Positions 47,291 to 57,485 of a stretch of 64,000 bases of DNA are shown one piece after another; position 1 is the stretch's first letter; the number at the start of each line of letters is the position of its first letter. The position numbers and the translations under genes were made by a program. The stretch covers positions 32,184,127 to 32,248,126 of the forward strand of contig CM067298.1 of NCBI GenBank assembly GCA_034231615.1, read 5' to 3'. Below the pieces are notes generated by a model. It searched no databases, was not told where the DNA came from, and saw only the letters and a list, made by a program, of their open reading frames with translations. The stretch is from Meghimatium bilineatum (Eukaryota; Mollusca; Gastropoda; Stylommatophora; Philomycidae).

Positions 47291-47479
47291 AATTTCCTGC
47301 ATCTATGGTTGGTTCGTTTGTTTTCTCACCCCATGAATTACGAGAGATTAGCTCTTGATTCATATGTGCATTGGTGAGGTTTCTCCGAGCTTTCTTTCAT
47401 ACCCAGGGGACTTCAGCTTTCGGTTTGGTACAATGCCTATTGGAGGAACCTTCTACTCAGAGTGGGTGCATGTTACATG

Positions 47480-47825
47480 ACGAACTGATAGTATGATTGG
47501 GTCACCCATTGTTTGTTTTTTCTCCGACGAAGAACTTCGTAGCCAGACCAGGAAGACCAGGCCATTATCACCCTTTGTATCCCTAGGTATTCCAAAAGGA
47601 TTTGACCTGTGCATTTCTCACGCACTCGCATCGTCCACCTGTGATGGCCTTCCAATCCATCGCCAGTGTCGGCATGTGTATTTTAGCTCTTCGCCATTGC
47701 GTATATTACCCACAGAAGTAGGTAGAGTACTTCTATCTCGGACGAGCAGCTTTGTAGCCGGCCATTGGGTACTGAACCCAATTCTCTCTATATGAGCTCT
47801 GTGGCAACGGCGACAATCGATGTGG
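47480..47825. mobile_element. Probable interspersed repeat, family unknown
   Basis: G+C is clearly above its surroundings, and the minus strand holds a B-box-like GGGTTCAGTACCCA near 47770, which may mark a tRNA-derived SINE head. I cannot confirm an A box or find another copy in the window. Confidence 0.3.
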
Positions 47826-47829
47826 GTTA

Positions 47830-48570
47830 AATTGTATTGTCTAAAGACAAATGCTTACTTCTAGTCAACGTTGCCCAACGCGTCCAGAGTCCGATACTCA
47901 TCACTGTTTGGACAGAAGTCCGGAACAAAGTGCTTCCTGACATTTGTTCAATGTTTTTCCTGTGTGCAATGGGGAGCTGTGTTCAAAGCAATACCCGAGT
48001 CATGACTCCTATTTTGAAAGGGGTCTATTGTGGTGGGATTTGTGGCTTCTGTGTGTTGTCTAGCATGAGCAGCACTTTCGCCAGTCGTTCTCGTTCTGGA
48101 CAATTGTATCTTTGTTGCCACTATATCGATTTACATACACAACGCTGCCCTCTAGTGCGTGTTGCCTTTCTCAAATTCATTATGTACTCATTGAATCACT
48201 TCTCTTAGCGGAATATACCCATATCGGACATCCTCCAATGTTTCTTCTGCATAGTCTGCATTACGCGACGCAATGTATAGATGCATTTCGTCACTGCTGC
48301 GTGCTGACAGTGCTGCAGGGTGTGTCGGCGTAGAGGTCTCGAAGATATTGCCTGACTCTTTGCAGGAAATGCTCATTCCATCTACAGCCTTCTCTTCCAC
48401 GGACGCGAGCCTAAATATGTTGGCCAAAACAACAGCAAGAGCGGCAGTCTTTCTGTTTCTAGGGTGCACCACCGGGATGTACTTTTAGGATCTTGGCTAT
48501 CTGCTAATCTTGGGTCCGCTGAGAGCAATGCGGTACTCATTGCACCCCTTCCTGCGTCTATAAGGCACAT
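47830..48570 (-). pseudogene. Unidentified degenerate coding region
   Basis: 48472-48188 (94 codons, minus) encodes MVHPRNRKTAALAVVLANIF and SASVEEKAVDGMS-like residues, then SARSSDEMHLYIASRNADYA and VRYGYIPLREVIQ. The same frame continues past stops with NPTTIDPFQNRSHDSGIALN and KHFVPDFCPNSDEYRTLDAL to about 47840. Six or so stops in about 210 codons is fewer than expected for sequence of this composition. G+C is raised. It looks like an old transposon or retrocopy ORF, but I do not recognise the family and the coding claim itself is uncertain. Confidence 0.3.
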
Positions 48571-48646
48571 ACTACCATCTCCTTCAGCAGACTATGTTCC
48601 GCTTGGAAATTGTGTTCTCGTGATGTAGAAAGTCAGCCATTTTTCT

Positions 48647-48986
48647 GGCTGTCCATAAATTACGTAAATATTTGTTTGTCAAGTATTTACCCCCCCCCCC
48701 CCATTTTTCAATATGTATAACGAATTCCGGGATGTCCCCACACAAAAAAAAATCCAATTTTAAAAATAATTATTAATTTTTTTCAAATTAATTTTTTAAA
48801 ATGTATTGAAATTCAAGTAATTTATCTGATGTATAAAATAAAACAATATTCCTGACACCAACTTTTGTCATCAAACCTTGTCAACCCACCATACCCCATT
48901 TTCCCTTGCCCACAACTGCCAAACATTTTCAAACAACCCCCCGCCCCCACCCCTTTCCCAATTATTGTTGAGGTAATTTATGGGCA
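48647..48986. mobile_element. TIR element (TCCATAAATTACGT family), 340 bp
   Basis: The left end GGCTGTCCATAAATTACGTA and the right end, reverse-complemented TGCCCATAAATTACCTCAAC, form terminal inverted repeats. The inside has a C-run (48690-48702), an A/T-rich middle and CCCCGCCCCCACCCC. No coding sequence. Related copies: 50134-50725, 55264-55745, 61950-62360. Confidence 0.6.
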
Positions 48987-49284
48987 TTTCATTACAATTA
49001 GTAGGAAGTTTAATTTAGCTTGAAAATGTAAAAATCCAAATCATAAGTTAATCAGAGGGGTCCCGAACCAGAGAACGTCGAAGTGAATACTGATGAGACA
49101 ACACTAAATCGACTTTGGTCGTAATGCAATATATGTAGTCACAATTTGGTTAGATATGCGCAAAATATTTTTCATGTTAGTTACAATAAATATCATGTAG
49201 TTGGGCGGAGAGCCATTACTGTCTGTATGGTCATAATGCTCTAACATTTAGTGTCTTGTGCCGCGTAGTGTAATGCTGTAAACT
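48987..49284. other. No feature seen
   Basis: No supported gene. Confidence 0.35.
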
Positions 49285-49495
49285 ACCATCTTGTTTCCCA
49301 AGAAGAAAGTTCTAGTGTCACTACAGGCACGATTGAAGGCAACAGAGACAGGGCGACAACGTGAGAAAATATTTGACAGTTTAATAACTTGGTACGGCAG
49401 AAAAACAACAACGATCCTGATACATAATACTTGAGATAAAGAGCTGTGGATGGCCAACCGGCATTGAATCTGATGATGATGAGTGTAATGTTGTG
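49285..49495 (+). pseudogene. LINE-E C-terminal tail, copy 1
   Basis: KATETGRQREKIFDSLITWY is followed by degraded T-I-L-I-x-N-T and KELWMANRH-like residues, then TGATGATGATGAG. It corresponds to RGRQREKILYSLASWHGKES at 53670-53730. 5'-truncated and out of frame in places. Confidence 0.55.
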
Positions 49496-50130
49496 TCAAT
49501 CGCCTGTTGACCAGCAAACACGGTTTTCTAATCCGCTTATTACTCGTGGTTTGATTTTAAAAATACTTCCTTTGTTCACACGGCCACCAGGTAGTAGGGT
49601 ACCGGGACTCATTTTCCGGGAATAAGATGGAATGTGGTCATCGTTACCAAACAAGTGCTATATGCAGCGCTAGTTGGTCGGTTTCTGGTCGACCGCTAAA
49701 TAGTCTGCTGAGCACTTATGGGAAACCGTGTGCTATGACGCTGGTTCATAACTCATATTACCTGTGCATTTTCTATACAAACTAAGTCGTCTTTAGTTTG
49801 TACAAGAATAATTGAATGGTGTCCACTATACGTTCACGGATGTATGATGTTACTAGCTGGTCAAGGAACTAGCAGCTCCTCTTCCTCAGGCTGGGGTACA
49901 TTTAAATATATTGTCATCTGCAATTCCTTTTTTGCGCCTGTTTGGATTTCTTGAGCATGTTTACTCACTTTTCATGAATCTGTATCTCATTGACTGCAAC
50001 GTGGATGTAGTTTACTCTCGTGTACTCATGAGAGTTTTTCAAGAGTTTGTAAGTAGTGTGCTTCTACGGTTAATTAAATAGTACTCGAATAATATTCTAG
50101 ATTATTTGTATAATTTTTCTCTGTCGTATG
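49496..50130. other. No feature seen
   Basis: No supported gene or clear repeat. Confidence 0.35.
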
Positions 50131-50133
50131 TTA

Positions 50134-50725
50134 GGGGATGTCCATTAGCTACGTCAACTACTTTGAGCCATTTTACCACCTCTTCCCACTCCCATCCCCC
50201 TCCCCAAATTCTTATAAAATGTCAAGAAGTCAAGGTTTAAATTTCAAAAATGTAGTACAAAAAGTAGGAAAAAACTGATTTTTTTCCCATTTTTATAATA
50301 ACGCATGAAATTCAAACAATTTAGCTCCTGTTTAATAAAAAGCAGTTCAAAGGGTTCAAAAGTCGTTGAGGATTGACTTCACTGTACTCGATTTCCCATA
50401 TGTAATCTGTAACTCTCAACGAAGCGGCACGCCGCTTGCCAAGAGTACCACTCATAGCATGTAACTCGGTAGCTTCATGCGATAATCCACAGGGATCTCC
50501 GAAAACATCCACCTTGTAAACAAGACGACACGAGCCGGATTCGAACTAATGACCTCTTCAACACAAGGCGAACAGCTTAACCACTACGCTAGGGAGATGC
50601 CCCATAAAAGCAGTATTGTTGGCATCAACCCTTAGTCAACCTTCCCCTAAACTTTTTCAACAACTGTCACACGTTGTCAGACGACTCCCTTCTACATGTT
50701 GACGTAATTGATGGATATATCATTA
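50134..50725. mobile_element. TIR element (TCCATAAATTACGT family) with nested SINE-B
   Basis: The left end GGGGATGTCCATTAGCTACG followed by TCAAC and the right end, reverse-complemented ATATATCCATCAATTACGTC followed by AAC, are matching TIRs. Without the nested SINE-B (50346-50605 plus one TSD) the element is about 325 bp, close to the 340-bp copy at 48647. Confidence 0.65.
50337..50614 (-). mobile_element. SINE-B, full copy with tRNA-like head and TSD
   Basis: The element at 50346-50605 is flanked by AAAAGCAGT (50337-50345 and 50606-50614). Minus strand from the right: CCTAGCGTAGTGGTTAAGCT (A box), then TTAGTTCGAATCCGGCTCG (B box), then the family body with CAAGCGGCGTGCCGCTTCGT, ending near TTGAACCCTTTGAA. 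This is the reference copy for the family; partial copies are at 9574 and 28655. Confidence 0.85.
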
Positions 50726-50997
50726 TTTACTATTGCTTCTATTTCTAAATTATAATTAATATATTTTACCTTTTGTTTGTGATTCCATTTGGAAAAGATG
50801 TCAGTGCACTGATTGCTGAGCTTTAGAGGCCCTCCGATATGGCGCAATGTCCAGGATATATAGAAGTTATTTCATGAAACATGTTGTGCTCAATTAACAC
50901 AGACCTTCTCTCGACTCAACTGTTATATTTTAAAGGAGAAATTCATCAAATGTGTTCAACCGTGCAGACTGTAAAACTATTTGACAATATGTATTTT
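50726..50997. other. No feature seen
   Basis: AT-rich flank of the LINE-A insertion. Confidence 0.35.
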
Positions 50998-51736
50998 GTA
51001 TTCACACAATAGAGATACAATCAGAACACCGACAGGAAAATTCTGCAATAATTATGATGCAGAAATCCAGGCAATTAGTGTGGCAGCTAAAAAACTGCTG
51101 AACTCCAACTCTGACCTACAGCCTGTGGTATTCCTGACAGATGCAAGGTCAGTGCTTCAAGCTCTCCAGTCTGAAAAACTAACAGACTTGAAAAAACTAC
51201 TTAGCGAATTGTCTTACCAGTATAGGGTAACCATGCAGTGGATACCCTCTCACTGTGGAATACCAGGAAATGAAAAAGCAGACCAACTGGCTAAGGAAGG
51301 TGCTGCCGAAGACCAACCAGATATACCAATCACCTACCATCAGAAAAAACAGATGATCAAGTCAATAAGAAAGCCACAAACACCAACACAAGATGACTAT
51401 CATATTATGAACGGACCAGAACAAGTTATAATTCTACGTCTCAGAACAGGACACAACCGACTCCGCAGTCACATGTATAGAAAGTTCAAGATTGGCAACA
51501 CAGCCATGTGTACATGTGGACAGGCAGCACAGAGTGCAAAACATATACTTCAAGAGTGTTCTGAGCATGAAACGCTGAGGAAGACATATTGGCCAGAGGA
51601 AACAACATTGGAATCAAAACTCTATGGGACACTGTATGAACTACAAAAGACAGTGAGTTTTTTTAAGGAGACAGAATTACAGATATAGACATGTTTCAAG
51701 TGAACAAAAGAAGAAGAAAAAGAAGTATTCACACAA
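50998..51736 (+). mobile_element. LINE-A, 5'-truncated young copy with RNase H and 12-bp TSD
   Basis: GTATTCACACAA at 50998-51009 and 51725-51736 flanks a 715-bp insert. A 235-codon frame (50981-51688) covers it, but its first ten codons (MTICILYSHN) are host flank plus TSD; element sequence starts at Arg11. RNase H is present from YDAEIQAISVAAKKLL (catalytic Glu) through FLTDARSVLQAL (Asp) to MQWIPSHCGIPGNEKADQLA (His, Asp). The N-terminal TDGS strand is cut off. Next come QVIILRLRTGHNRLRSHMYR, the CTCGQAAQSAKHILQEC zinc-type motif and the C-terminus KETELQI, then a short 3' UTR and AAG-rich tail. No stops: a recent insertion. RNase H clears RNA from the RNA:DNA hybrid in the full-length element; this fragment cannot transpose by itself. 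Clade (I/LOA/R1-like) is inferred from the RNase H. Confidence 0.93.
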
Positions 51737-52066
51737 GAATGATGCACATTTTATTTAGTGTACACTCATTAATGTATACCACTATTTGGAATTCTGAATA
51801 TATTGTCTAACCTGTAACAGAAGATCTAATTCTCTAGAGATATGAGCTGCTTTGACTAAACTGCATAGAGTTTACATCAAGAGAGTGCCCACATACACAG
51901 GATCGCCAGTGGGCAAGGTGGATTCTCGAATTTCACACATCTTTCAAGATACAGCCCGGACTGGATGTCATGGTTTCTAGTTGAAGACAGACAAGAGTCA
52001 AGTTTTTAATAGAACATAATTGAGAAATCAGCTACGCACTGCTGAATGTAACTATGTCAATAAATC
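51737..52066. other. No feature seen
   Basis: No supported gene. Confidence 0.35.
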
Positions 52067-52067
52067 A

Positions 52068-52560
52068 TGGACGCAGGACATCAAATACCACTTGACCATG
52101 ATACCACTAGATACGTGAACATTATACTAATAGAAATATGAACATTATATTACAAGACACGTGAACACGGTACTACTAGACACGTGAACATGATACTATT
52201 AGACAAATGAACATGACACTACTAGACACGTGAACATGATACTATTAGACAAATGAACATGATACTACTAGACACGTGAACATGATACTACCAGACATGT
52301 GAACATGATACTACTAGACACGTGAACATAAACTACTAGACAAGTGAACATGATACTACTAGACACGTGAACATGATACTACTAGAAATGTGAACATGAT
52401 ACTACTAGACATGTGAACATGATACTACTAGACACGTGAACATGATACTACTAGACACGTGAACATAATACTACTAGACAAGTGAACATGATACTACTAG
52501 ACACGTGAACATGATACTACTAGACACGTGAACATGATACTACTAGACACGTGAAGACTA
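52068..52560. repeat. 23-bp minisatellite, ~21 copies, with CACGTG in most units
   Basis: The unit is CATGATACTACTAGACACGT followed by GAA. Most units contain the palindromic hexamer CACGTG; others have CATGTG, CAAGTG or CAAATG. Confidence 0.95.
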
Positions 52561-53160
52561 CTGCCTATAAATAATGAGTTATATCACAATTTTTACATCA
52601 TTTATTTAGGTCATCAGATCGCACTGATTAATTGTACATCCAGAAACTCAGACATCCCCTCTGATTCATTTAAGAAAGTGGCTAGTGACCGGAATATGGT
52701 GCAGGGTGTAACCAGCCGTCTACGTAGACGCTGAGCCCTCTGGCTGGTCAGTTTTAATATAGATACAGAAATGCAGATCCAGAGAGACAATTGCATTTTT
52801 AACACTCGACGTGAGCATAGAAGACATTATTAAGTTTTACCTTGACCGGCGGCGAGTAATACCATTACCTTGCCTGACTGGTCCTATAACCATGCGTCAG
52901 GGTACGAGTAATTGATAGATGAGATTTGAATAGTGGGCATCCGACTAGATGAAGTAACACAGAGGCTTGGGGAGTGGTGTATGCGGGAAAGTGTTGAGTA
53001 ATACATGATAGATACTTTTTTTTAAAAAATAGTACAATATATATGTACTATATACATTTGTATGTCGATATATACGTATATTTTATTAAAAAATAAATAC
53101 TTGTATATACGAGTATATATTTGGTATTGTGTCTCCGTTATGTTGTTCTATTCGACATTA
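52561..53160. other. No feature seen
   Basis: Short TA-rich tracts at 53010-53120; no gene supported. Confidence 0.4.
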
Positions 53161-53163
53161 AAC

Positions 53164-53464
53164 AGGATAGATGGTCCGCCGTGTGTTGCCGGGGCCCGAA
53201 AGGGAAGCAAAGAATAGCAACACTCTTTACCTTCCACGCATGTCGTAAAAGGCGACTAAGCAGGTTATGGGATGGAGTTGGCTGTCCCATCCCATATAGG
53301 GTCAGTGACCCAAAGCCATGCTGAAGTCGGATGTGTCAGGCCGAAAGGCGCAGATATTGCAGCAATGCTGTAAACTATGACACAACGCATTCCGTTCTCC
53401 AGACTACATCCTGCTAATCTGCAGGAGTTTGAGAACGAACGCAGAAGAAGAAGAAATAGGATAG
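53164..53464 (+). mobile_element. SINE-A, full length (reference copy)
   Basis: The element runs from about 53171 (CGCCGTGTGTTGCCGGGGCC) through CGAAAGGGAAGCAAAGAATA, CACGCATGTCGTAAAAGGCG, GATGTGTCAGGCCGAAAGGC and ACACAACGCATTCCGTTCTC to GGAGTTTGAGAACGAACGCA and an AAG tail. A short TSD, AGGATAG, lies at 53164-53170 and 53458-53464. I see no convincing A or B box in the head, so this is not an obvious tRNA-derived SINE. Confidence 0.88.
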
Positions 53465-53830
53465 TGAAAAATTAGAGGCAATATAGATGTGGATCCATAG
53501 AAGAATGCTGAGAGTACCAAGGGCAGGCAAAAAAATCGAGGAAGTGTCGAGTCAAATGCGAACGGTTACCTAATAATATCATAACAAGACAATCTTGATT
53601 TATTTTTGGGTCATGTAATGATACAAGGTGTGGAGAAAATAATTACAACAACGAGTAAGAATAGAAGACAAAAGAAATCGAGGAAGACAGCGTGAGAAAA
53701 TATTATATAGTCTGGCATCCTGGCATGGGAAAGAGTCAGCAACCATCCTGATAAAATATACTGGAAATAGAGAGTTGTGGAGATTCATGATCGCCTACGC
53801 TAGCCGGCAGGTGACCTGATGATATTGATT
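53465..53830 (+). pseudogene. LINE-E C-terminal tail, copy 2
   Basis: MWIHRRMLRVPRAGKKIEEV at about 53490, then after stops RNRGRQREKILYSLASWHGK followed by ESATILI and NRELWRFMIAYASRQVT and stops at about 53815. This is the typical end of a LINE ORF2 (W-x-x-R-R-x-L, later R-G-R-Q-R). It directly follows SINE-A, whose 3' TSD lies at its start. The 3' end has TGAT repeats. Partly in frame, so moderately old. Confidence 0.75.
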
Positions 53831-53879
53831 CATCATTATTACTGTTATGTTTCTTGTTTATTCCATCAATTCTTCTTAA

Positions 53880-54000
53880 TTCATTTCTAAATTCAGGTTT
53901 GCTAGCAAGATGTAGTCTGCAGAAAGAATGCAGTGTATCATTGTTTGTAGCTTGAATTTGATATCTGCACCTTACGTTCCGACACATCCGTCTTCCTAAT
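53880..54000 (-). mobile_element. SINE-A partial copy
   Basis: GCTAGCAAGATGTAGTCTGC followed by AGAAAGAATGCAGTGTAT, TATCTGCACCTTACGTTCCG and ACACATCCGTCTTC match the middle of SINE-A on the minus strand. Confidence 0.65.
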
Positions 54001-54149
54001 AGTTGTTGGGGGTTACTTTATTATTCTACGACAGTGGCACGCCACATTTATTCAATCGTTATCTCCTTTCGGGAAAACTATTTTTCAAATGCTTCCCTGG
54101 AGAACATTAAATATAAGAGTGGTCGACATTCATTACGACTAAGCAAGGC

Positions 54150-54835
54150 TTATGAATGTTCAGCCATGTATATCTAACTTTGCTCAAAGTTTAAGAAGAT
54201 TTATCTAATTAAACGTTGTTTAAGACTTTATGAATGTTTATCCTCGTATATCTAACTTTATTTAAGACTTATGACGGCCCATCCACGTATATCTAACTTG
54301 ATTTAAGGCTTATGACGGCCCATCCACGTATATCTAATTAAACTTTCTTCAATGCTTGTTAAGGTTTATCACACATATCTAACTTTGTTTAAGACTTATG
54401 AAGGTTTATCGACGAATATCTAAATAAACTGTGTTCAAGACTTATTAAGATCTATCGGCATTTATCTAATTAAAGTGTGTTCAAGACATATTAAGGTTTA
54501 TCGACGAACATCTAATTAAACTTTGTTCAATACTTATTGTGGTTTCTCGACGAACATATAATTAAACTTTGTGAGGATTGTTAAGGTTTCTCGACGAACA
54601 TATAATTAAACTTTGTGAGGATTGTTAAGGTTTCTCGACGAACATCTAATTAAACTTTGTGAGGATTGTTAAGGTTTCTCGACGAACATCTAATTAAACT
54701 TTGTGAGGATTGTTAAGGTTTCTCGACGAACATCTAATTAAACTTTGTGAGGATTGTTAAGGTTTCTCGACGAACATCTAATTAAACTTTGTGAGGATTG
54801 TTAAGGTGTATCGACGAATCCCTAGCTAGACTATG
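54150..54835. repeat. 44-bp minisatellite, ~15 copies
   Basis: The unit is TTAAGGTTTCTCGACGAACA, TCTAATTAAACTTTGTGAGG, ATTG. The right part (about 54545-54810) is almost homogeneous; the left half is diverged, suggesting recent expansion on the right. Confidence 0.95.
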
Positions 54836-55260
54836 TTCAAAATATTTATGATTCTGTGATGAGTTTATGCTCCTACCGCAGAATTTCAATTTTTTTTATA
54901 ACTGTCCTCCTTCAAGTCTTCGTGTGTTCAATGTTGGGCTACGGAAGAATGCTAACGGGGGGGGGGGGGGGGGGGGGGAAGGGGTTATAGAATCAATATT
55001 CTACGAAATTGAATAACCAACTCCACACTAAAGCGTAGCTAGCGACAGTAAAAGCCTTCTAACAGAATTAATTAGGATACCGTTGGTTACATTTTGTATT
55101 ATTGTTTGGATATTGATTGGTCACTATTTACATACTTGGAGTTGTATGTCAAAGGTAGCCAAGGTCAACCAATGGAAACCACTGAAATTTGTCCCATAGA
55201 TAATTTTACGTTGTAATTGGAAGGCCTGTTGTACTGTCGATATCCATGACTGAACTCTCC
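54836..55260. other. G-run (54957-54978); otherwise nothing seen
   Basis: A run of 22 G, one of the longest homopolymers in the window; no gene. Confidence 0.5.
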
Positions 55261-55263
55261 TAA

Positions 55264-55745
55264 GGAGCTATCCATAAATTATATCAACAATGTTTTGCCA
55301 AATTGCATCCCTTGTCAACAACTATCTAGAATTCTGGTTACTCACCAACGCTACCCCCCCCCCCCCCCAGGAAATTTTTGTGATTTTTAAAAATTGAGTT
55401 ACAAATATTACCTACTTTCCCCCTCCTCCCTCCCCACCTCTTCCCCCTCCTTCCTTTCCTCCGAGAAAAACGTGAGAGAGAAAGTAAAAGTAGAAATTAC
55501 CTATATAGTTTCACATTCTTTAAAAAAGAAAAATGTTCTAATTCCAAACATAGAACTCAACATTTGATGGCACAATAAACACATGAAATAATGCTGCACG
55601 TTTCATCAAAATTAATGATACTATAATAAAACAATGACTATTACTCGTCAGAAAAAACACACTCCCCCTTCCCCAACTACACCACACACACAATTTGAAT
55701 TTGATTATACATAGTGTAATAAGGTCTTTAAATGAGTATACATTT
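55264..55745. mobile_element. TCCATAAATT-family element, diverged copy
   Basis: Starts GAGCTATCCATAAATTATAT followed by CAACAATG. It has a C-run (55354-55369) and a segment TTTCACATTCTTTAAAAAAG to ACACATGAAATAATG that aligns with 62140-62230. Right end not defined. Confidence 0.5.
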
Positions 55746-55769
55746 GTATACTTCTCGTCGTGATTTACA

Positions 55770-56015
55770 GAAAATATATTTTTCTATATGTTAGATGAAC
55801 ATATTTTTATATATGTTAGATAAACATTTTTGCATATGTTAGATAAACATGTTTTATATATGTTAGATAAACATTTTTATATATGTTAGATAAACATTTT
55901 TGCATATGTTAGATAAACATGTTTTATATATGTTAGATAAACATTTTTATATATGTTAGATAAACATTTTTGCATATGTTAGATAAACATGTTTTATATA
56001 TGTTAGATAAACATT
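55770..56015. repeat. 70-bp higher-order tandem repeat
   Basis: Built of 23-24-bp units ending TATGTTAGATAAACAT with alternating spacers TTTTGCA, GTTTTATA and TTTTATA. TTTTTGCATATG recurs every 70 bp (55827, 55897 and about 55967). Ends where LINE-F begins. Confidence 0.9.
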
Positions 56016-56029
56016 TTTTATGAATGTAT

Positions 56030-57075
56030 ATTGGCTGTCCATGCCTTTTACTCCAAGGGGTTTATTCTGGTACAGACCGTAAGTGGACGTCAACTTCAGG
56101 TAGTTATGTAAGTTGTCTATTGAGTCGTTTAGCTTGGCGGATAAAGCTGCTTCTTTTCAGTCGCCCCATTGCTAGCTTTTGGAATCTTTTCTTCATTGGA
56201 TGACTTGACATACACTTAAACTTTTCTGCTTGTATAAGCACCTTTGTGTCTCTGCGTTCGCCAAGTGTTTGCATTCTTCCAATTTTCTGCATCTCTACTA
56301 TGGGTGTTGAATTCATTGCTCCCAACATTATCCTGAGTGCTTGGTTTTGTACTTTATCTAGATCTTGTAGTGTGGTGTTTGATGCAGGACACCACGCAGC
56401 TGAACCATATTCCAGGTGTGGTCTTATGCCTTGCTGGTAAACTTTACGGAGTATATTCCTACTGGCTCCCCGTGTGGTTCACTTAGTTTCCTCAGGATAG
56501 CTAACTTTCTCCTGGCTTTTGTTGTTGCTTTGTTTATGTGCTGCTTCCATGTCAGCTTATCAAAAGTAACTCCGAGGTATGTGTGTTGTTTGTCTTCTTT
56601 CAAAAGCTCTACATCTATCTTGATAACACCGGCTTTTTGTTCTGGTGAGAGGGTAAAGAGTGTAGTGATGCACTTATCTGTGTTTACGCTGACGCACAAT
56701 CTATTTGCCCATAAGGTTAAGGCATCAATAGCTCTTTGTATTTGTTTGGTGGCGACTGTCGCATGTTCTTCCGTGCACAAGATCACCAGGTCGTCACTTT
56801 GATCCCGTGTGGTAGTTCGGCAATTAGGTCATTGATGTGAACTAAGAAAAGTGTCGGTGATAGGACTCCTCCCTGGGGGACTCCATGACGCAGTAAGACT
56901 TTCTTGCTCTTGCGACCATCCAAATGTACCCTGGCTCTTCTATTATGCAGGTATACTTTTACCCATTTGTACATTCTTGAGCTAACCCTGCAATTTTGCA
57001 ATTTCTTAAAGAATCCTTCTTTCCACAAAAAATAGATGTTAACATGTTCAGGAATAGACAACACATATTTATACA
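56030..57075 (-). pseudogene. LINE-F RT relic with broken active site
   Basis: 57076-56783 (97 codons) gives a finger/palm region with MYKWVKVYLHNRRARVHLDG followed by RKSK and GVPQGGVLSPTLFLVHINDL. After a frame change 56786-56424 (120 codons) gives DDLVILCTEEHATVATKQIQ, LCVSVNTDKCITTLF, HTYLGVTFDKLTWKQHINKA and ARRKLAILRKL. A third frame (56328-56104) gives LGAMNSTPIVEMQKIGRMQT followed by LGERRDTK and MKKRFQKLAMG. The frame break is exactly at the catalytic motif: the two Asp remain but the preceding Y/F-A is lost. The order matches a Jockey-like LINE RT and connection region. The element continues towards 56030 (NKPLGVKGM) where a tandem array takes over; the 5' end is lost at about 57075. 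Confidence 0.85.
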
Positions 57076-57156
57076 TGCAATTCTGTGTATATTGTACTTG
57101 TGTTTCTATAATCGTTACGCACTGACGTCACAGATCCGCACTAAATACAATATATT

Positions 57157-57485
57157 AATGAGGCTATGTCTACAAAGAATACTTAGAGTGTCATTAAGAG
57201 ATATCAGTATTGGAACACATCAAAAGACTGCAGATCAAGTGGTTTTCACACGCTTCCAAGCTACCGACAGATAGCATGCCACCAATGGCCATGACACATA
57301 GACATAACGGTTATAAAGCCAGAGGTAGACCATGTAAAAGATGGATCACAGAAATCAAAGAAGCCACAGGAACAAGTTTACAAACAGCACACAATTAGGC
57401 CATCTCCAGAGAACTCTTCCACCCCAGACGCCGCAAGGCAAACCAGGGCCACAGCGTATAGATAGATAGATAGAATGAGGCTATG
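57157..57485 (+). mobile_element. LINE C-terminal tail with 12-bp TSD and GATA tail
   Basis: AATGAGGCTATG at 57157-57168 and 57474-57485 flanks a 305-bp insert. The frame with IKRLQIKWFSHASKLPTDSM followed by PPMAM, then YKARGRPCKRWITEIKEATG followed by TSLQTAHN and, after one stop, AISRELFHPRRRKANQGHS is a typical LINE ORF2 end (L-x-W-x-x-H ... R-G-R-P-x-K-R-W). The tail is a (GATA)n tract. Different family from LINE-A and LINE-E. One in-frame stop. Confidence 0.88.

Noticed and set aside
50520..50605. A functional tRNA gene on the minus strand
   Set aside because: A and B boxes are present, but the sequence continues into a repeated SINE body with a TSD and the cloverleaf is not convincing.
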